In this document: piece by piece, positions 31,414 to 41,153 of the stretch
Numbering within the stretch: the first letter of the stretch is position 1
Layout: every line of letters starts with the position of its first letter
From: Neoarius graeffei
Taxonomy: Eukaryota > Chordata > Actinopteri > Siluriformes > Ariidae
Direction of reading: 5' to 3'
NCBI RefSeq assembly: GCF_027579695.1
Contig: NC_083576.1
Location: forward strand, 36,361,260 to 36,425,259
Length of the DNA stretch: 64,000 bases
Notes under the pieces: generated by a model
The model's input: only the letters and a program-made list of their open reading frames with translations
Databases searched by the model: none
What the model was told of the DNA's origin: nothing
Program-made: the position numbers and the translations under genes

Positions 31414-34400
31414 TAGGGCAGGCCATACTCATGTGAAAACTTGAATCTAAAAGAAATCCTAACATGAGGGGTGTCTAAATTATGTATTTTTTAATGAGGA
31501 ATTCAAATATGATTTTATTTTTTGAATTGGATAACTCTAACCTACATCAATTTTGTATTTAAATAACTAATTCTACCCTTTCGAAACCCTTTGTAAGATA
31601 TAAGATGATGTTAGGGAAATTAATGGACAAATCCAATTCAAATTTCCATATTTATTAACAGGTTAATGCATGAACATTGTCAGGTTGCACAAGTCCTGCT
31701 TTGATTCATTTTTGAACATCAGTCTCCTGCTGGTCTCTTGAGCCCTGATCCCTCCATCCCTCTTTTCCTGTGAGAAGTATTTGGCAGAAGCCTCAGTCAC
31801 CATTTTCACAACCCTCTCAATGCTCTGTGTGTGGCAAGGCCAGTTGGGCACCTTCATGGGGGTGTTGATGAAGTTCTTCACCTCTGAAGTGCTTAGGGAG
31901 CAGGTGAGAGGTGGCTCTGATACACCATCTGACCAGCTGATCAAGTCACCAATGGTGGAAGCATCACAGTTGATGTCCGGTGTCCTTCTGGTCCTGACAG
32001 AGGAGTCCCCCAACTGAGTGTCTGGGTCCTCGTCTCCCCTGATAGCCAGGATTCTCTCCGCCCCCTGAATCCTCTCCTTCTGATCCTCAGAGCACAACAG
32101 TGTCTGGATGAGGGCTTCACTGTGGGCATACCAAGCAGATCTTTTCACAGTTGGCATCACAATGTCCAGCACCTCCTTCCTCTGGGACTTGAGGCAGTCC
32201 AGCTGAAACAGGATGTGCTTAGGCCCTTCAATCCAGGAGTGATTGACCTTCACTTTGAACCAACTTGGATAGTACACTCCAATGATAAATTCCACAATGA
32301 ATTGCAGATTCTTCAGGTTCTTTCCTTTAAGTCTGTGCTTTGACACCCAGAGCCTGAGAAGTCTGTTTGCTGTGGTGAGCCAGTGGCTGTGGTTCACTGG
32401 TCCTATCTCCAACAGAGCAATCCTTGCAGGGAGCACTCCATCCCTGACTGCACAGACAATTTTATACCCATAGTGTTGATCAGTTGAGAGATCTTGAAAG
32501 ACCTTGTCAGACAGCTTGATCAGTGGTGGGCCAACAGAGATCCGGGGGAAGTTTGGATTGATATCCAATTCTGTAACAGAATCAAGGAGTTTTCCTATTG
32601 TCCCAGATAATTTGTTGTCTGACAGAATAGGGCCATCAAGGGCAACAATGAGATGGCATAGGGGAAGTTCACCAGTGTGCAGGTTGCACACCAACCAGAC
32701 CAGCTTTCTCCCAATGTGCAGCTCCAGCTTGCACATGACTCCAGCTTTCACACCAGTGTTGACATTTGTTGAGTCTCCTCCAATGGCCCACAAGGTCTTA
32801 TCAAAACACCGCTCTTTCAGCCAGGCAAGCAGGACCTTAGCAATCTTCTCTGCATGTGACTCCTTTTTACTTGCTTTCTCTGGGGTGAAGTGGAACAGAC
32901 AGTTGCTGCCTGGCTCACTAACGACACTATAGTGTTCTTCCTTGATCTTTGCAGGAAAAGACTGGACACTGCCCTCAGCCTCCATTATCACATTGGTCAG
33001 GTCAATCTGCCCATCAAAGAGGATACAGAAGATCCCACCCTCCTCCCTGCACTTTCCCCAAACTCTTCTCCCAGCTCTCTCATCAACTTCTCCTGTGCTC
33101 TCTTGACCTTGTTCGACACTTTACTTGTGTCATCTTCTGTGATGATTCCCGCATCAATCAGGGCTGCAGTTGCTATGGCTGCAGTTGGCCTCAGTCCTAT
33201 GCCATACCTTACACTAGCAAGGACTATGTTTGGAATCTCATCATAGTTTTTCCGTGCCTTCACTGAAGCTGCAGGTTCAGGGTCAGTTTCAGGGACAAAT
33301 TCATCTTCAGCACCACTTCTCTCCACTTCCAGATCCTCCTCATCATCTGCCAAAAATCTCTCAATGTCCTTCTTGACTGCCTTCTCTGCTGCTGCAGAAT
33401 TTTCCTCCTTGCTCCTTCTCCTTTCCTCTCCCTTCTTTTCCATCCCCTGTCTTTCCAATTTCTTCACCTGTCTCCTGTGCTCTGGCAGATCAGGGCCCCC
33501 CATTTGGTGGGGACCTTTACTTCCAACCTTCTCTTTCTGGCCCTTGATGTAGGCAAGCTCCTTAACAGGAATCTTTTTCTCTCTGCTGCAGGAACAGTTA
33601 ATGTGGGCTTGGTTCACACAGCCCTCACAGCCTTCTTCCTCACAATTGGTTATCTGACACTTGCAAGTCAAAATATCAAATAACTTGTCTAACTTGAGCA
33701 CAAACCTCTCTTTTGCATCAAGTTTGCCCTTCCCAAGAGAAAACTTCACTGCCTGATTCCAGACGTCCTTGAGCTTGGACATGATGGCCACCTTTTCATT
33801 GATAATAGGTGGCTTGAAAAGAGCATTAGCTTTTCTCAACTGACAAATCAGAGCAGGGTAAATGTCACCCACCAACTGATCCACTGGGTAGTTCCTCCAG
33901 TCATCTTCACTTTGTTCCCTCAAGTAGATGCCATATCTCAAGATATCCCTCACATTTGGCAGTTCAGACACCAACAGCTCCCGCCCATTGCCAACAAGAA
34001 TACTCAAATGAGAGCTTGATTTCGTCCTTGTTTTAACATGAGCCATTTTACTACTGCACAACAGTATGCAATTCTCACTCAGTCCCTCAGTCAGCAATTT
34101 GAATGAATGAGAATGCAAACATCAAATTATTTAAGTGTTTCCCTAGCTCTGTTCCTTTTTTTTTGAGTTAACAAAAACTCACACACTTACTGGAACATCA
34201 CTTCTAGTATAACTGTATAACTGTCAGGTGGCTCTTATGAGGTAGAAGACTTTTTCCCTCCAGAATTTCCTCTAATCATATAAAATTTAATGTTTCACTT
34301 GATAAACCTCCTCAAAATAGTAATTTTCTTACTATTTCTGAGCTAGATGGTATCACAAATACAATTCCAATCATTCCAGAAGAATAGCAAAATAACCCAA

Positions 34401-34550
34401 AATTTAAAAAATAATCAACTGAAAATTGTTGTAGGTTAGGGTTATCAGAATTAAAAATTAAATTCAGATTTGTCTTCTACACACCAAAATACATGATTTG
34501 AACACCCCTCTTAATTGATTTAAAACATTTTTTGAGAATGGTCCGTCCTA
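31414..34550 (-). mobile_element. Unclassified DNA transposon with 9-bp (8-9) target duplication
   Basis: The left end TAGGGCAGGCCATACTCA and the right end reverse-complemented, TAGGACGGACCATTCTCA, match at 14 of 18 positions. The flanks TTGAAGCGT (31405-31413) and TTGAAGCAT (34551-34559) are a duplication with one difference, and its removal rejoins gypsy RT codons (LKAVLRLLK + HAGLTANLKKCAI). The element is 3,137 bp with one long transposase-like gene on the minus strand. The YAGNG-like termini and duplication size suggest a hAT or Mutator relative, but the protein matches neither by eye. Confidence 0.85.
31663..34118 (-). pseudogene. Transposase-like protein of unassigned family, one frameshift
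   Basis: Two open stretches, 34118-32997 (373 codons) and 32991-31663 (442 codons), are joined by a single frame change near 33030-33060: the downstream frame already reads FCILFDGQIDLTNVIMEAEG before its first Met. Together they give roughly 810 residues. The N-terminal half contains LGKGKLDAKERFVLKLDKLF, a Cys cluster (CKCQITNCEEEGCEGC...NCSCSREKKIP), a charged Lys/Glu region and RPTAAIATAALIDAGIITED. The second half shows WAIGGDSTNVNTGVKAGVMC with a possible first catalytic D, NLHTGELPLCHLIVALDGP, FQDLSTDQHYGYKIV, GPVNHSHWLTTANRLLRLWV, WPCHTQSIERVVKMVTEASA and a terminal RAQETSRR. Related uncharacterised proteins occur in arthropods and other animals. The CHTQ-x-ER motif recalls the C-terminal Glu region of hAT-type RNase-H transposases, but that is inference. 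Confidence 0.7.
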
Positions 34551-35334
34551 TTGAAGCATGCTGGACTCACAGCAAACCTGAAGAAGTGTGCAATTAGATG
34601 GATGGAAGTATGGTATCTGGGCTTCTACTTGGGTATGGGCAGGTGTGTTCCCAAATTGATAAGACTGCAGGACTTGTGGCCTGCCCAAAACCTAAGACCA
34701 GAAAGGGGGTGTGAGAGTTCCTGGGGCTGGCTGGCTATTATAGGTGGTTCATGCCTAATCTTTCAGATGTCACCAGCCTGCTGACTGACCTCACTAAAAA
34801 GGAGGCACCAGATCCATTCCAGTGGACAGAAGCATGCAAATGGGATTTTGCTCAGGTAAAAGCAGCTTTGTGTGGGGGCCCACTGTTGCATTCTCCTGAC
34901 TTTTCTCTCCCTTTTGTTTTACAGACTGATGCATTGGATAGAGGACTGGGGGCTGTTTTGTCCCAGATAGTGGAGGGGGAGGAGTGCCCGGTGCTGTACA
35001 TCAGCCACATCCTCTCCATGCAAGTGTCAAAGTACAGCACCATAAAGAAGGAGTGTCTGGCCATCAAGTGAGTGGTCCTCACTCTCCAGTACTACCTGTG
35101 AGGACATCCCTCTGTTCTGACCATGCCCTGCTCCAGTCGCTCCACCACATGAAGGATGCCAATGCACAGATCACTTGTTGGTCTCTGGCCCTTCCACCCT
35201 TTAAATTTGAGGTGGTCCACAGGCCGTGGGCACAGATGGTGGTGGCAGATTACCTCTCCCACCAGGGGGGGGAGTCAGCTGTAGGCCAGACAGCTCCCTG
35301 GCCTGAGTCAGGTGGTGGAGATATGTGGCAGTGA
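34551..35334 (+). pseudogene. RT thumb and RNase H of gypsy copy C
   Basis: Resumes gypsy RT with HAGLTANLKKCAIRWMEVWY and, after frameshifts, VTSLLTDLTKKEAPDPFQWT, then RNase H: LQTDALDRGLGAVLSQIVEG (first Asp), STIKKECLAIK (Glu), and in another frame SDHALLQSLHHMKDANAQIT (third Asp) and VVADYLSHQGG. RNase H would remove RNA from the RNA-DNA hybrid during reverse transcription. Stops and frame changes make it dead. It ends at the 3' LTR. Confidence 0.8.
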
Positions 35335-36016
35335 AGGTGCAGTCAAGCATTGGCTGTGAATGACAAGGAGGCAGGTTGAACCAGTGGGTAACATGTGATG
35401 AGTTACACCTGTGCGTAATTACTGGATGTCTAGTAATATGTGCCTCTGTATGTCTTTCAGATAGCCACTAACAAGAGAGAGAGAGAGAGAGAGCTGAGTT
35501 CCCCAGTGTGTGTGGTGTCTCATCTCATCTCATTATCCCTAGCCGCTTTATCCTTCTACAGGGTCGCAGGCAAGCTGGAGCCTATCCCAGCTGACTACGG
35601 GCAAAAGGCGGGGTACACCCTGGACAAGTCGCCAGGTCATCACAGGGCTGACACATAAACACAGACAACCATTTACACTCACATTCACACCTATGGTCAA
35701 TTTAGAGTCACCGGTTAACCTAACCTGCATGTCTTTGGACTGTGGGGGAAACTGGAGCACCCGGAGGAAACCCACGCGGACACGGGGAGAACATGCAAAC
35801 TCCGCACAGAAAGGCCCTCGCCAGCCACAGGGCTCGAACCTGGACCTTCTTGCTGTGAGGCGACAGCGCTAACCACTACACCACCGTGCTGCCCTGTGTG
35901 TGGTGTCCGTGTGCATATTTGGTAATCACTGAAAAGTGAAAATAAAGGAAAAGAGCACCTTGAATTGTTATGTTTGTACCCAGTTTCTCATTTTCCACCC
36001 ATCCAAAGTTGCTACA
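35324..36016 (+). repeat. 3' LTR of gypsy copy C, interrupted by a SINE
   Basis: Starts TGTGGCAGTGAAGGTG and ends GTTGCTACA like the 5' LTR. Between 35520 and 35894 it is split by a V-SINE. Without the SINE it is about 305 bp. Confidence 0.85.
35520..35894 (-). mobile_element. V-SINE in the LTR of gypsy copy C
   Basis: Full-length on the minus strand: the tail appears as CTCATCTCATCTCATTATCC at the left and the tRNA-derived head (GCGACAGCGCTAACCACTAC) at the right. A perfect 13-bp duplication, TGTGTGTGGTGTC, lies at 35507-35519 and 35895-35907. Confidence 0.95.
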
Positions 36017-36843
36017 ATAGCATTCTTCCCAGAATTCTGCGGCCCCTCCTTGTCTATGCAGTCTCTCTCAACTGTTGAGACCTTGGAAACAAAGGCCAGC
36101 AACCACCTCAGGAGATGGTTGAGGCTAGCAAAGAGCCTGAGCAGCATCACACTTGATGAACACAACAAATTGCAAATGCCATTTAAATCTTTGGAGGAAG
36201 AATTTAAGATAACATGAGCCAGAGAAGTGGTACAAGTACAGACACACAAGTGATCCAGTGCAAGGCTCCAAGTGAGGATTGGTAGAAAGTGGAGGGCAGA
36301 GGATGCTGTTCAGGAAGCAGAGACAAGGCTGTGTCATAGGAGGTTGGTTGGAGTGGTGACTTGAGGCAGAGCTGGGCTAGGATCCTTTTCAACTCCCCCA
36401 AATACTATCAGAGGGAAGGAAGGACACCGCTTAGTTCAGGACGAGGTGAGAGCAGCAGTGGAAGAGATTAGATCCTGCAAGGTGGGGGTAATGATGCAGC
36501 AGGGAACTTGGACTAGATGGGAGAATCTGGTTGAGAGAAAAGTGACCTGGTACAAGCTCTGGAAAGCTGAGCCTCACTGCATCAAATTTCTCATTCAGGC
36601 ATTATATGACATGCTTCCAAGCCTGTCAAATCTGCACACTTGGGGGGAAAAAGCAGAGTCACCAGAATGCCCACTGTGTTCCAAGCCAGGAACCCTAGAA
36701 CACATCCTCAGCAACTGTACAAAGGCACTTAGAGAGGGATGGTACAGATGGAGGCATGATCAGGTCTTGAAGACTATCATCAAAGCAATCAGCACAGGAC
36801 TTGAGTGGGCGAAGTGGTGCCAACTCTCCAAGAAGAACATCGC
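36017..36843 (+). pseudogene. RLE-type LINE ORF, second fragment with CCHC knuckle
   Basis: The translation, through two stops and frame changes, gives FFPEFCGPSLSM, LRRWLRLAKSLSS, RIGRKWRAEDAVQEAETRL and, in the 36446-36843 frame, QGTWTRWENLVERKVTWYKL, IQALYDMLPSLSNLHTWGE, then CPLCSKPGTLEHILSNC, a C-x2-C-x7-H-x4-C zinc knuckle exactly like that preceding the endonuclease of R2-type LINEs. It ends KEAL/RYRWRHDQVLKTI...KKNIA where gypsy copy B was inserted. The downstream endonuclease part is at 41154. These LINEs nick a target with a restriction-like endonuclease and prime reverse transcription there. The upstream RT proper is not present in the window. Confidence 0.75.
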
Positions 36844-36937
36844 TGTGGCAGCAGGGGCATGGCCAAGCAACAGTTTGTGAATGGATGGCGGGGTCGGGGA
36901 AGGTAAGTGGCTAAGTCATTCCACCTGCTGTCAATTA

Positions 36938-36992
<55 letters not shown>

Positions 36993-37579
36993 TTACAGGG
37001 ATGGATCATAAAAGGAGGGGAAGAGCAGAGAAAAGGGACGCTCCTGACCAGAGTGCATGTGTGTGCATGTGTGGGAGTGAGACAGCTTTTCAGCTGTCTC
37101 ACTCCCACACATGCACACAACAGAGAAGACCATCCTCACATCCTCAGCAACTGTACAAAGGCGCTTAGAGAGGGATGGTACAGATGGAGGCATGATCAGG
37201 TCTTGAAGACTATCATCAAAGCAATCAGCACAGGACTTGAGTGGGCGAAGTGGTGCCAACTCTCCAAGAAGAACATCGCTGTGGCAGCAGGGGCATGGCC
37301 AAGCAGCAGTTTGTGAATGGATGGCGGGGTCGGGGAAGGTAAGTGGCTAAGTCATTCCACCTGCTGTCAATTAATGTGTATGTGTGTTTGTTACAGGGAC
37401 GGATCATAAAAGGAGGGGAAGAGCAGAGAAAAGGGACGCTCCTGACCAGAGTGCATGTGTGTGCATGTGTGGGAGTGAGACAGCTGAAAAGCTGTCTCAC
37501 TCCAACACAGTCTCAAAAGTTTGTAAGAACTTCAGTTCCTGCCTGCCGTGCTTCTGTTCTCCACCCACATCACGGATTT
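36706..37579 (+). repeat. 436-bp tandem duplication of LINE flank plus gypsy LTR
   Basis: The segment beginning CCTCAGCAACTGTACAAAGG at 36706 (LINE codons plus LTR start at 36844) is repeated from 37142, with the LTR start at 37280. Offset is 436 bp. The first LTR copy (36844 to about 37117) is incomplete and ends in an inverted repeat (GAGACAGCTTTTCAGCTGTC) before a ~25-bp junction. The (TG)n tract is longer in the first copy. Confidence 0.9.
36938..36989. repeat. (TG)n microsatellite within the duplicated LTR
   Basis: About 50 bp of TG. The equivalent site in LTR copies at 37376 and 40930 has far fewer units. Confidence 0.95.
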
Positions 37580-37585
37580 ACTACA
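37280..37585 (+). repeat. 5' LTR of gypsy copy B
   Basis: 306 bp, TGTGGCAGCAGGGGCATG to GGATTTACTACA. One base later comes CGGTACTGAAACCCGGGA (37587-37604), a decayed tRNA-Phe primer site. Confidence 0.92.
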
Positions 37586-37604
37586 GCGGTACTGAAACCC
37601 GGGA

Positions 37605-38516
37605 ATGAGTATGGAAGGGAACCACCCCATGGAGTCCTCGCCAATTATGGACCTCGTCCATGCCCTCGCTGCTGCCCAGCAGAACCAGCATCAAGCTCTG
37701 ACTGCCCTCTGGGAGGACCAGAAACAATGCTTTGAAGCCTTGATGCTGGCCCAGCGGGAAGATTGCCAGGCGTTCCGGCATCTGCTGGCATCAGCAGGGG
37801 TGTCCACCCTTACCACCGCGGACTCCCCTCATGTCACCCTCACGAAGATGGGCCCGCATGACAAGCCTGAAGCCTTCATTGCTCTCTTCGAGCAAGTGGC
37901 CCAAGCATGGGGTTGGCCAATCAAGCAGTGCGCGGCTCGCCTCCTACCGCTCCTGACATGTGAGGCGCAGCTCACAGCGCAACAGCTCCTTGCCTACAGC
38001 TGGCTCAACTACGCCGACCTCAAGATGGCCATTTTGCAGCGGGTTGGCCACTCCCCAGAACAATATCGCCAGTGGTTCCGGAAGCTGACACTGGAGGAGG
38101 TCGGCTGACCATTTGCATTTGGCCAACAACTCTGGGACGCCTGCCGGCGGTGGCTGAGGGCGGAAGACTGCGACGCCGACCAGATCATCAACCTGGTGGC
38201 ACTGGAACAGTTCATCTCTCGGCTTCCAGAAGGAACGGCAGAATGGGTCCAGTGTCACCGCCCGGCATCACTCCAGCAAGCCATTGAGTTGGCGGAGGAC
38301 CATCTAGCGGCGGTTCCGACAACAGGTGGACGAGGTGAAGGGACCTCTCCTCATTTCTCTTCTCTCTCCCCTCCCCTCTCTCTTTCTCTCTCCCTCTCGC
38401 CCCATTCCCCCACTGCGGAGGCGGGGGCCGACTCCTCCCCAGCCGGCCCGATGCACCCGTGGTGTCCTCCCATCTTCCTCTTCCATGTCTGTGTCTATCC
38501 CCCCTCAGGTGAGTGA
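37605..38516 (+). pseudogene. gag with SCAN-like capsid segment, copy B
   Basis: One frame from MSMEGNHPMESSPIMDLVHA to the stop after YPPSGE at 38516, broken only by a TGA at 38106-38108 where copy A has an Arg codon (LEEVG-R-PFAFGQQL). The N-terminal ~90 residues are helical and Gln-rich (AAQQNQHQALTALWEDQKQC). The capsid-like part contains DKPEAFIALFEQVAQAWGWP and the SCAN-like region WFRKLTLEEVG ... FGQQLWDACRRWLR ... ALEQFISRLPEGTAEWVQCH. A Ser/Pro-rich tail follows. The protein would assemble particles and bind RNA. The zinc knuckle lies in the overlapping +1 frame in copy A but is damaged here. Confidence 0.85.
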
Positions 38517-38639
38517 TGCCCTTAAGAAAGGGAAAGCCTGGGCCGGTATGCTGGCACAGCGGGTAGCCAGAGCATCTCCAGAATCAGGGCTCCGCAAGGG
38601 AAGTGGAAGCCGTGATCCGGATCCCCGACACTCCAGAAA

Positions 38640-40260
38640 ATGTATCGCGTACCGGTAAGTGTTCAAGGGGATACATATCATGCTTTGGTGGATTCCGGTT
38701 GTAATCAGACCTCAATTCACCAAACCCTGGTGCAAGGTGAGGCATTGGGGCGAGCACAAGTGGTGAAAGTGTTGTGTACGCATGGGGTTGTTCACAATTA
38801 TAGCTTAGTGTCTATCCCTATTCTATTCCGGGGCCAAATGCATAGAGTAAAGGCAGCGGTTAATCCTCGTCTCACCCACTTGTTGATTTTGGGTACTGAT
38901 TGGCCAGGGTTTAAAAAGCTGATGGAATATTTAACACATAGTGGGTCCTGCACTAGTAGGTCATGGGAAGATCCCAGTGTGGCATTGACTGGAGAAGCTT
39001 TCACAGAGCCGTCTACGTCAGCACCACGTCAGAGTGAGGAGCAGCCTGCTCCTCCTCCCTCTCTCGGGGTTTCCCTTGGGGATTTCCCATTAGAGCAGTC
39101 GTGAGACGAGACTCTGTGGCATGCGTTTGACCAAGTGAGAGTTATTGATGGTCAAAGTCTTCAGCCAAGCGCGGCACCGACCTTCCCTTATTTTGCTGTT
39201 ATTAAAGATAGATTGTACCAAGTGATGCAGGACACTCAAACTAGTGAACGAATAACCCAATTGTTAATCCCAAAGAGCAGTAGGGAACTCGTATTCCATG
39301 CGGCTCACTTTAATCCCATGGCTGGACACTTAGGGCAAGATAAAACACTAGCCCGAATAATGGCCGTGTTCTATTGGCCAGGGATTTGCGGGGATGTCCA
39401 TTGGTGGTGTGCGGCATGCCATGAATGCCAGTTAGTAAATCCTGTGGCCACTCCAAAAGTGCCTTTCCACCCTCTCCCTCTAATCGAGACCCCGTTTGAG
39501 TGAATTGGGATGGATCTCGTCGGGCCATTAGATAGGTTGGCACGAGGATATCGCTTTATTTTAGTTCTGGTGGACTATGCAACACGATATCCAAAAGCAG
39601 TGCCTCTCTGCAATATCTTAGCATGCAGTATTGCAGAAGCACTCTTCTGCTTTATCTCCCAGGTCGGGATTCCGAAAGAAATCCTGACAGACCAAGGCAC
39701 TTTGTTTATGTTACACACACTGCGCGAACTGTATGGGTTACTGGGGATTAAGCCTATCTGCACCAGTGTCTATCACCCACAAACGGATGGCTTAGTGGAG
39801 CACTTTAACCAAACCCTCAAAAACCTAATCCGGAAATTCGTAAGTGAAGATGCATATAATTGGGATAAGTGGCTTGAGCTCCTGTTATTTGCAGTATGAG
39901 AGGTCCCGCAAGCCTCCATGGGGTTTGCTCCATTTGAATTATTATATGGGCATGAGCCGCGTGGCATTTTGGACATGCTATGAGAAAACTGGGAGGAGGG
40001 CTCTTCACCTAGCAAAAATGAAAACCAGTACATTCTTGACCTGTGCGCAAAACTCCACACCCTCTTGCACCTAACCCAGAAGAATTTGCAGCAGGCACAA
40101 GAACGTCAAATCTGGCTGTATGACAGGGGCATGCACCTTCGAGAGTTCATGCCAGGAGACAAAGTGCTCATATTATTGCCCACGTTGGGCTCCAAATTAA
40201 TCGCCAAGTGGCAAGAGCCCTTCGAGGTCATACGGTGAGTCGAGGACATCGACTATGAGG
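38640..40260 (+). pseudogene. Protease-integrase region, copy B
   Basis: One frame with TGA stops at 39102, 39501 and 39897, each where copy A encodes Arg. The protease has YHALVDSGCNQTSIH with the active D-S-G. Then the integrase HHCC domain (AAHFNPMAGHLGQDK ... CAACHEC) and the catalytic core GMDLVGPLD (first D), ILTDQGTLFM (second D) and YHPQTDGLVEHFNQTLKNLI (E at the D-35-E spacing). It continues with PFELLYGHEPRGIL and LREFMPGDKVLILLPTLGSK, the C-terminal nucleic-acid-binding part, up to EVIR and a TGA at the same place as in copy A. Integrase inserts the cDNA into the genome. Confidence 0.88.
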
Positions 40261-40264
40261 TGAA

Positions 40265-40780
40265 GTGAACGGATGGGGCGGGGCATTACAAGTCTACCAC
40301 CTCAACCTTTTAAAATGCTGGAATGAGGGGGTCCCCATGGCATTGGCATTGGTAGTCCCGGAGAAGGCGGAGCTGGGGCTGGAGGTGAAAAAGATAACAT
40401 CTCAAACCACTCCAGTCCCCTTTGGAGACCACCTCTCACCCGCCCAACTCATGGGGACCATTTTGTCCCAGAAGGTGGAGGGTGAGGAGTGCCCCGTGCT
40501 GTACATCAGCTGGAAACTCTCGATGCGTGAAAGTAAGTACAGCACCATCGAAAAAGAGTGTCTTGCCATCAAGTGGGTGGTCCTCACCCTCCAATACTAC
40601 CTGCTGGAGCACCCTTTCACTCTCTGTTTGGACCACGCACCCCTCCAGTGGTTCCACCGCATGAAGGATGCCAATGCGCGGATCACCCATTGGTATCTTG
40701 CCCTCCAGCCATTTAAGTTCAAGGTGGTAGACAGGCCAGGGGCACAGATGGTGGTGGCGGACTTCCTGTCCTGTCAGTAG
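40265..40780 (+). pseudogene. Integrase tail fused to RNase H by deletion of RT, copy B
   Basis: A 171-codon open frame that starts with the end of the integrase (YHLNLLKCWNEGVPMALALV) and the pre-RT linker (FGDHLSPAQLMG), then jumps to ILSQKVEGEECPVLYISWKL, the middle of RNase H. Compared with copy A, the whole RT, including the YLDD site, and the first catalytic Asp of RNase H are missing. The remaining RNase H shows STIEKECLAIKWVV (Glu), LCLDHAPLQWFHRM (Asp) and MVVADFLSCQ. The deletion kept the frame open, so the frame itself looks intact although the enzyme cannot work. Confidence 0.85.
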
Positions 40781-40835
40781 GGGGAGTTAGCTTCAGGCCG
40801 GATGGCTCCCCAGCCTGAGTTGGGCAGTGGGGGTA

Positions 40836-41153
40836 TGTGGCAGTGGGGGCATGACCAAGCAGCAGTTTGTGAATGGAGGGCGGGGTCGGGGAAGGTAAGT
40901 GGCTAAGTCATTCCACCTGTTGTCAATTAATGTGTGTGTGTGTGTGTGTGTGTGTGCGTTTGTTACAGGGACAGAGCATAAAAGGAGGGGGAGAGCAGAG
41001 AAAAGGGATGTTCCCGACTAGAGTGCATGTGTGTGCATGTGTGGGAGTGAGACAGCTGAAAAGCTAGTCATATGATAAAAATAAAAGTTTGTAAGAACTT
41101 CAGTTCCTGCCTGCCATGTTTCTGTACTCCACCCACATCAGGGATTTACTACA
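40836..41153 (+). repeat. 3' LTR of gypsy copy B
   Basis: 318 bp, TGTGGCAGTGGGGGCATG to GGGATTTACTACA, preceded by a purine-rich tract (TGGGCAGTGGGGGTA). It contains a TG run at about 40930 that differs in length from the 5' LTR. Confidence 0.92.

Larger units (their letters stand above)
28626..36016 (+). mobile_element. Gmr1-like gypsy retrotransposon copy C, heavily nested
   Basis: The 5' LTR (28626-28916) and 3' LTR (35324-36016, itself split by a SINE) belong to the same family as copies at 37280, 52225 and 62632. Interior remnants in order: gag, protease, a short RT piece, and RNase H. Integrase and most of RT are deleted. Later insertions are a solo LTR (29349-30293), a DNA transposon (31414-34550) and a SINE (35520-35894). 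Flanks ATGAC/ATAGC agree at only 3 of 5 positions, so the target duplication has decayed or was never exact. Confidence 0.85.
37280..41153 (+). mobile_element. Gmr1-like gypsy retrotransposon copy B, RT deleted
   Basis: Flanked by a perfect 5-bp duplication ATCGC (37275-37279 and 41154-41158). LTRs at 37280-37585 and 40836-41153. Interior order: gag, protease, integrase, RNase H. The RT domain is removed by a deletion at about 40440. Integrase before RNase H confirms the Gmr1-type order also seen in copy A. Confidence 0.92.
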
